Origin: Epiperipatus broadwayi
Taxonomy: Eukaryota > Onychophora > Udeonychophora > Euonychophora > Peripatidae
DNA: 64,000 nucleotides
Reading direction: 5' to 3'
Assembly: GCA_028023455.1 (NCBI GenBank)
Contig: JAQFVV010006245.1
Location: 4,893,276-4,957,275 of the forward strand
The notes beneath the pieces were generated by a model. It did no database searches. It was not told where the DNA came from and saw only the letters and a list, made by a program, of their open reading frames with translations. Position numbers and translations under genes: made by a program. This document shows, one piece after another, positions 58,661 through 64,000 of the stretch; positions within the stretch are counted from its first letter, which is position 1, and every line of letters begins with the position of its first letter.

Positions 58661-59449
58661 CATGTTAGAATTTTAAAAAAAATTGATAGGAATGGTAGTG
58701 TTATTATAGAAACATCTGTATTTGGAAAAAAAACATTTTTTGGATTATCAAATAATTGGTTTTCAGATATTGATAATCATAGTAAAATTAATATTGTTAA
58801 TAATAAAATTATTAGGGCAATTAAGTTATGTTCAAATAGTAATTTGTTTGAGAATGAGGTTGATATTATTAGGAATGAATGTTTTATGAATGATTATCCT
58901 AGGGGTGTAGTTGAACATTTGTTTTCTAATAAAAATATAAATAAAATAAGGAATAGAATGGGATTAAATAGGAATAGGAATAGAGAAAAGATTATTTATG
59001 TTGGTTTTAATATATCTAAAGATTTATTTATTAAAGTTAAGAAATTAGTTAAAATGATTAATAGGAAATATAATGTTTCAATTTGTCCAGTTTATAAAAA
59101 GAAAGCAAATTTAAATTTTTTAATTAATTATAATGGGGATTATAATAGATTAGACATTATGAATTCAGTTTATTTGATAAAATGTTTGAATTGTTTTAGA
59201 AAGAATGTAGAAATGACATATATTGGGACTAGTAAAAATAAATTAAAAACTAGATTAAAACAGCATTTAGGTGATAAAAATTCTGCTATTTACATTCATA
59301 AGAATAAATTAAACCATGGGGATTTTGAAATAAAACCTTTGGAATGTATTAAGTCATATAATGAAAGGATAATAAAAGAGGGTGTATACATAAATGAAAT
59401 AAAACCAGAATTAAATAGGATGTTAATAGAAAAAGATAAAAGAAAATAA
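58661..59449 (+). CDS. PLE polyprotein, 3' part: RT thumb, linker, GIY-YIG endonuclease
   Basis: The frame is open from the inner edge of the left arm (58661) to TAA at 59447-59449; the first ATG is at 58844, so the true start was lost. The pre-ATG part has ETSVFGKKTFFG and INIVNNKIIRAIKLCS, typical of the end of PLE RT. Next come FMNDYPRGVVEHLF (the N-GYP region) and a basic asparagine-rich linker with the conserved IYVGFNISKDL...K segment. The nuclease follows: VYLIKCLNC, TYIGTSKNKLKTRLKQHL and AIYIHKNKLNHG, with the Y, R, H and a late E (IIKEGVYINEI) of the GIY-YIG fold. The frame is free of stops, so this copy is fairly recent. Confidence 0.85.
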   Translation, partial: HVRILKKIDRNGSVIIETSVFGKKTFFGLSNNWFSDIDNHSKINIVNNKIIRAIKLCSNSNLFENEVDIIRNECFMNDYPRGVVEHLFSNKNINKIRNRMGLNRNRNREKIIYVGFNISKDLFIKVKKLVKMINRKYNVSICPVYKKKANLNFLINYNGDYNRLDIMNSVYLIKCLNCFRKNVEMTYIGTSKNKLKTRLKQHLGDKNSAIYIHKNKLNHGDFEIKPLECIKSYNERIIKEGVYINEIKPELNRMLIEKDKRK

Positions 59450-59674
59450 TAGGTTTTTAATTAAAAGTTTTTATTTGATATATATAGATTTTTAAAAAGG
59501 AATTAGTTGTGTTTAAGTTGTGATTGTAATAGGAAAGGGGAGTGAGATAAGGTAAAAAAAAAAAAAAGAAAATTAAAATTTTGGTTATGGATATATTTTG
59601 TAATTTTTAATTAATTTAATTTTTTTTTTTTGGAATATGTGATATTTATTGTATATATATATTATTTTAGTGTG

Positions 59675-59711
59675 CCTTGAAAAAGACTATAAAAAATAGT
59701 CGAAACGTCGG
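59675..59711 (+). ncRNA. Hammerhead-ribozyme-like motif, right arm
   Basis: CCTTGAAAAA, then GACTAT (59685-59690), five-A loop, ATAGTC (59696-59701) and GAAACGTCGG from 59702. It fits core strand 1 - stem II - GAAA - stem III of a hammerhead, except that CUGAUGA reads CTTGAAA, so self-cleavage is doubtful. Confidence 0.5.
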
Positions 59712-60059
59712 ATTTCTTTTTCATGATTATAGTCATAAAAAATCAAGTTTTAAAAAGAAGGAGTTAGTTTGTTTTATTTCTATATTCAGAAAAATATAAA
59801 TTTGTCTCCTCAATTTATTATTAATAACTATATTATTATTATTACTTTAAATTTTGTTTATAATATGATCTTAATTTATATATGCACATTATACATATAA
59901 AAAAGAGTCTATTACATACATGTGGGTGTTGAAAAGTACTGTACACTTGCAGTTCAATAAACAATATGTATTTTATTCTAATCAATATTATTCAAAAAAA
60001 TGTGAGCTATTATATAGTTTGCTGCTCTACTATAATAAAAAGAGAATAATAATATTTAC

Positions 60060-60151
60060 CTATTTCACCATTAACAAAGACATTCATTCCTTCCACTAGT
60101 TTAAATTCACTATTACTTCTTGATGGAATATTTTTCCTTGTTGATCTGGTG
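60060..60151 (-). CDS. CLIP4: CLIP4-like protein, penultimate exon
   Basis: 92 bases between an ATATTTGTAG acceptor and a GAAATAG|GTAAAT donor. Encodes TRSTRKNIPSRSNSEFK (basic, Ser-rich linker) and LVEGMNVFVNGEI, the first strand of the CAP-Gly domain. The final G joins GT of the next exon as Gly. The exon junction within the start of the domain and the phases fit perfectly across a 6.2-kb intron. Confidence 0.8.
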
Positions 60152-60274
60152 CTACAAATATAATTAAAAATATTAAATGATTATAAAGTTAATAAAATGC
60201 ATGCAGAGCAATTATAAATAAGTACATAATAAAATGTTTTGCTTCTTTCTATTACTAATTTTTAAAAAAATTAC

Positions 60275-60326
60275 CGACTTCCTGAAGAAGAAATACTACT
60301 TAAACTCGATTGACTTCCTGTAAAAC
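60275..60326 (-). CDS. CLIP4: CLIP4-like protein, third-last exon
   Basis: 52 bases between TTTTATTAG and CG|GTAATT. It starts with two bases of a split codon, encodes FTGSQSSLSSISSSGS and ends with CG, which the next exon completes to Arg. The Ser-rich low-complexity linker precedes the CAP-Gly domain, as in CLIP-family proteins. Earlier exons must lie further right (outside, or unrecognised at 60330-64000). Confidence 0.7.
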
Positions 60327-61029
60327 CTAATAAAACAAAAGAAATTAAATTTTATTGTTGGTTGAAATGTCAGCACATATAAATCTCTATATGTAAATAA
60401 AAAATTATTTATTTTTGTAAATATGCATAGATTTCTTCACTTTAATAACATTCCTTTTATTGGAAAAAAATTACTCTAGAAATTCGCTAGAGATTGTCCC
60501 AAAATTATATACCAAATTAGAATAAAATTTGTCTGCAAATAAAGCTAGTTGCATACATATTAAATCATAAATAAATAATCAAAATAAGATTGAAATAAAC
60601 AACTATTAATAACTATATTATAATATTTATCGAACCAATTTTCATTTCCATTGAGGCTTCAAGATATTATACTATACAATTCCCATGTGATGTGATATGA
60701 TGCATTGTGACTTCTCCTTATACGAAGTCAGGAATCTCTCAGCAACTATACCCAGAGAAACCTGTTAGCCATAACCAATTAACTATATCTATTCCATTTA
60801 CTGGACATTATTCTACATTAAAGTGTACTTTTTTAAAATATATACCTATATGTTATAATTAAATAAATACATAAATAAATTTAACATATTCTAGATCTTA
60901 CATATACATACAATTTACAATATTCTTATTAAATAAATTAAAATTAAAAAAAAAATTATACCTATAATTCAAAAAAAAATTTTTACAAATTTTTTCAAAA
61001 ATAATAATAATTAAATACATATTTTATAT

Positions 61030-61537
61030 CCTTTAAAAATGTTATTTACATATTAATAATCACTTCCTACATTTTCAAACTACTTAATAAAGCACACTTT
61101 CTTCCTAATTTTGTTGGATTTTTTATTTTATTTACACATTTGTCCAAGTTTTCTTTAATATATAATGTTTCATAATATATTCTCTTATGGTAATTCTTCA
61201 CATACTTTATAACACTTAAATTTTTTTTATATTTCATTTTATGTCGTATCCAAATAATGCAAATATGATCTTGACCTCATATCTTTTCTATTAATGTCTC
61301 GATCATGTTTCTTACCTCTCTGCCATTTCTGCCTAACCTATATATATATATATTATTGCATTTTCCACAGCTAATTTTATAAATTAGCCCCATTATACAA
61401 TTAACATCATTTAACTCTTTTACATTATTTAATGATTTACCTAAAGACTTATTATTTTTCCAAGCTACTTTTATATTATTTGGCAATTTTTCTTTAATTA
61501 ATCTTTGATATACCTTTTTTGAATAAGGAATAGACAT
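61030..61537 (-). pseudogene. PLE endonuclease fragment (linker and GIY-YIG)
   Basis: The minus ORF 61537-61277 encodes IKVAWKNNKSLGKSLNN and NCIMGLIYKISCGKCNNIYI, the linker and first half of a GIY-YIG nuclease. The YIG motif is disrupted by TA-repeat expansion (YIYRLGRNGREVRNMIE). After a TAG the same frame continues with IRHKMKYKKN, IKYVKNYHKRIYYETLYIKEN, the second half of the domain. Inactive. Confidence 0.65.
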
Positions 61538-61794
61538 TCATAAACAGGGCATAAAATGAAATGAGATGTGAAGAAAATGTGTTATAAAGTATGTGAAGGA
61601 TTATCATAAGAGAATATATGATGAAATATTGTACATTCAAGAAAACTTTGACAAATATGTAGGAAACGGTCTGTGTTTTATTAAATAGTTGGAAAATGTA
61701 GGAAATGATTGTAAATATGTAAATAACATTTTTAAAAAATATAAAATATGTACTGTAAAGTAGATGGAGTAGATATAGTTAATTAATTGGTTAT

Positions 61795-62825
61795 GAATTT
61801 AGTGAGGAAAAAATCAAAAGTAATGATGATTAATACTGGGGAAAGAGAAGACAAAGAATTTATATTGGGGATATAAAGTTAAGTGTGGTGAATAGGTATA
61901 ACTACTTGGGAATTGTCTTAAGTAATCATAGAAATTGTTTGGATGAATGGGGGAAAAAAAAGATAAATAAGCAAAAAAAAGAAAGAGATTGATAAAGAAA
62001 TTAATAATGCTTTCATATAATAAATATGATATAGCTAGAATTGTATGGAAGGGAGTGGCAGTAACAGGATTAACATATAGTGACGATGCATTATGTGTTA
62101 ATTAAAGGGGTATTAGATAACTTAGAAAAAGTACAAGAGAAGAAGGAAAACATGCATTAGATGCAGATGTGGGGACAGCAAAGAAGGCAATTCAAGAAGA
62201 AATGGGATGATCATGATTTTATATGAGAGATGCAAAAAGCAAAATTTTTAATAAGGGCAAGAAACAGGATGGGTGAGAAAGGTAGTATGATATGCATAAG
62301 ATTTGGATAAAGAATTTATGTCAGTATATGGATTATTGTGTTAGGAGAATTGTTGAGTGTTATAGTGGTAAGAAATGGGATAGAAGAATAGAAGCATTAA
62401 TAAAGAATAGGGAGATGGAGAACTAGTATGGAGAATAAAAAAAGTTTAAACATATATAGAAGTAAATGGAATATTGAGTGCAAGTTAATTTATGATAATA
62501 GCAAGCAAAATAGTTTACTATTCAAAGTTTAAACAGGATCTTTAGCAACAAAGAAATATACACATAATAAAAAAAAAGAGGTTTAGTCTGCAAGTTGTGT
62601 AAGGAAGGCATAGAAATTATTACGCATCTGTTAATTGAATGTAAATGCCTGAAAGCAGAAAAGGTACAAATAATGAAGTTGTGGAAGAATAAATATAAAC
62701 AAAGTGATTATACAGAAAGTGGGTTATTGGTTTTTATGCTGGGTTTGGGAAAAGATGAGGAATTTAGATATAAAGGCTATGAGTTGACAAAGATTATGTT
62801 ATGGAAATGGGATGGAGCAGGATAG
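61795..62825 (+). pseudogene. Decayed LINE reverse transcriptase C-terminal region
   Basis: Across frames: LVRKKSKVMMINTG, then NKYDIARIVWKGVAVTGLTY (62020-62080), then HALDADVGTAKKAIQEEMG (62150-62210) and MRDAKSKI. This is the order seen after the RT core in a class of invertebrate LINEs. The final ORF 62595-62825 gives CKEGIEIITHLLIECKCL, the C/H zinc-binding motif at LINE RT ends. Broken by many stops and by small deletions. Confidence 0.65.
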
Positions 62826-63080
62826 TGAAGAATACAGGAAAATATAAGGCAGAGAATGGAAAGGGAAAATAAAGTGGCTAACAGGTTTCTCTGGGCATAG
62901 TGGCTGAGAGATTCCTGACTTCGTATAAGGAGATGTCACAGTGCATCATGTGCATTGTATAGTATAATATCTTGAGAAGTTTTCAATGGAGATGAAAGCT
63001 GGTTCAATAAATATTATATATAATTATTAATAGTTGTTTGTTTCAAACTTATTTTGATTGATTATTTATTTATGTATTTG

Positions 63081-63420
63081 TGAAAATATTATGAACAAAT
63101 AAATTGTATTGAATATTTGACCATTATAGTAACTTAGTAAATTACATTATATATATTATCCCCCACGTAAATGAAGAAGAGTGAGGAAGCAGCTAAAATC
63201 ATTGGACTAGATTATTAAAGTTAGTATTGATTTAAAGTGATAACATATCAGCAGTAAAGAATGGTGAATGGTAGACTACTAGACCACCTAGCAGGGATTA
63301 AGTCTAAAATGGAATAGTGGCAAGTAAGAAACAGTTAATAATGTACTGAAAAGGTTATTACCACTGAAGAATAATTAACTGAAGCTTAACCAAACCGCGA
63401 GTCAAGTTGGAAATGGAGAT
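63081..63420. other. No recognised feature
   Basis: Short stretch between the composite and the edge LTR; no motif or repeat partner was found. Confidence 0.3.
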
Positions 63421-63439
63421 TGGTCATATATAATGTATA

Positions 63440-64000
63440 AATTGTGTGTGCCGATGTAAGCACCAAGTATTTTAAACTTTAATAGATTTATTCTATATGT
63501 AAAATTATATATGCTTATTTGTGTTTCAAGAGATATTTTATTTGAAAGAACAAATATAATTGCATTACTTTCTGGTGAGAAAGAAGAATATTTTCACCCC
63601 AGGAAAATAAATAGCATGTGAGAATTAATGGACTATTACCATTTTATGGTGTAATTAAATAAATCTTATTATATATACATTTTGATAAATATTATTTATT
63701 TAGTTCCTGACTAGTCTTTAGAGACCCTCGGGACATAGCAGTTGGCACAGTCGACAGGATTAGAGCCAGGATAACTTCTACTGCAAATAATAAAATATGG
63801 CAGCACTAAATTCTGCAATCTGTGAATTTGATAAATAATGAAGTTATAGAAATTTTAAATGGATATTTCACTCTGAGAATATCGAAATGGTTAGTGCGGC
63901 TGAGATTGAGAAACTGAAAACAACTACCACAAGAAAAATATGTGAACTACCATTTAGCTTTAAATAAACTGACTAAACACTGTGATTTTCGTCCAGAAAT
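63440..64000 (+). mobile_element. Probable 5' end of an LTR retrotransposon cut by the window edge
   Basis: At 63744-63761 the plus strand reads TTGGCACAGTCGACAGGATT, closely resembling the primer site of the Gypsy element at 24.9 kb (TGGCGCAGTTAATCGACAGG). The sequence upstream (about 63440-63735) would be the LTR, with AATAAA signals near 63606 and 63658 and an end near GGGACATAG. Downstream a possible gag start follows but is broken (for example MVSAAEIEKLKTTTTRKI near 63885). The partner LTR would lie beyond the window. Confidence 0.4.

Larger units (their letters stand above)
58514..59786 (+). mobile_element. Short Penelope-like element bounded by inverted arms
   Basis: Arms at 58514-58664 and 59637-59786 are inverted repeats of about 150 bases at very high identity, both with the hammerhead-like motif. 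Between them is a single plus-strand frame for the end of the PLE reverse transcriptase, the linker and GIY-YIG endonuclease. Inverted terminal arms from partial copies (pseudo-LTRs) and hammerhead motifs in them are known for PLEs. Its RT is 5' truncated, so it cannot act alone. It sits inside repeat R2, in the CLIP4-like intron. Confidence 0.85.
56240..60015 (+). repeat. R2 repeat, copy 2, in three pieces
   Basis: Blocks at about 56240-56425, 58085-58513 and 59787-60015 match successive parts of 41080-41900. The gaps are filled by an LTR-like insertion (56425-58085) and by a PLE (58514-59786). Removing both restores collinearity. The whole lies within the CLIP4-like intron. Confidence 0.6.
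60560..63080. mobile_element. Inverted composite of PLE and LINE fragments
   Basis: Left arm 60560-61250 is the inverted counterpart of two blocks on the right, 61540-61795 and 62870-63075. Shared motifs: GTTATAAAGTATGTGAAG, CATAAGAGAATATAT, ATGTAAATAACATTTTTAAA, CTAACAGGTTTCTCTGGG, GATTCCTGACTTCGTATAAG and TATAGTATAATATCTTGA. The right arm contains an additional 1.1 kb (61795-62870) of LINE sequence that the left arm lacks. A minus-strand PLE linker/endonuclease fragment lies between the arms. Confidence 0.7.

Overview
This is an animal nuclear DNA window. It is very AT-rich (GC visibly below about one third), has spliced protein-coding exons separated by introns of several to more than 20 kb, and is otherwise mostly transposable elements (TEs) in every stage of decay. 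No bacterial operons, rRNA genes or CRISPR arrays are visible. The mix of Mag-like Ty3/Gypsy elements, Penelope-like elements (PLEs) with GIY-YIG endonuclease, LINE tails, a tRNA-like SINE head and a CLIP4-type gene suggests an invertebrate, most plausibly a lophotrochozoan such as a cephalopod mollusc. That placement is inference.

Host genes: two gene ends converge. On the + strand an internal exon (14224-14373) joins in phase to a terminal exon (37360-37408) across a 23-kb intron; the protein is not recognised. On the - strand the last three coding exons of a CAP-Gly protein lie at 60326-60275, 60151-60060 and 53815-53613, all in phase. The best match is the C-terminal CAP-Gly domain of CLIP4.

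Mobile-element layout: 1-5831 is a recent non-autonomous LTR element with 1.67-kb LTRs and only a coiled-coil gag-like ORF, inserted in one copy (5832-6260) of a terminal-inverted-repeat (TIR) transposon. The complete sister copy (11096-12380) has an 8-bp target duplication and sits inside one arm of an inverted PLE pair (10850-13935). 7200-9395 is an internally deleted Gypsy element with LTRs. 15336-16525 and 30925-32873 are TIR elements. 19913-25490 is a nearly complete minus-strand Gypsy element that split a copy of a local repeat (R1); R1 is also present three times at 34303-35435. 33380-34300 is Gypsy pol wreckage. 45846-51445 is an older Gypsy relic related to the 19.9-25.5-kb one, followed by an inverted extra LTR. 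56425-58085 looks like a further LTR relic. 58514-59786 is a compact PLE bounded by about 150-bp inverted arms that each carry a hammerhead-ribozyme-like motif. 60560-63080 is an inverted PLE/LINE composite. The right edge appears to hold the 5' end of another LTR element.

Nothing convincingly new in biochemical function was found. The most interesting structures are the PLE with paired ribozyme-like inverted arms, the gag-only long-LTR element, the length difference between two otherwise near-identical Gypsy LTRs, and the dated nesting order that these insertions provide.
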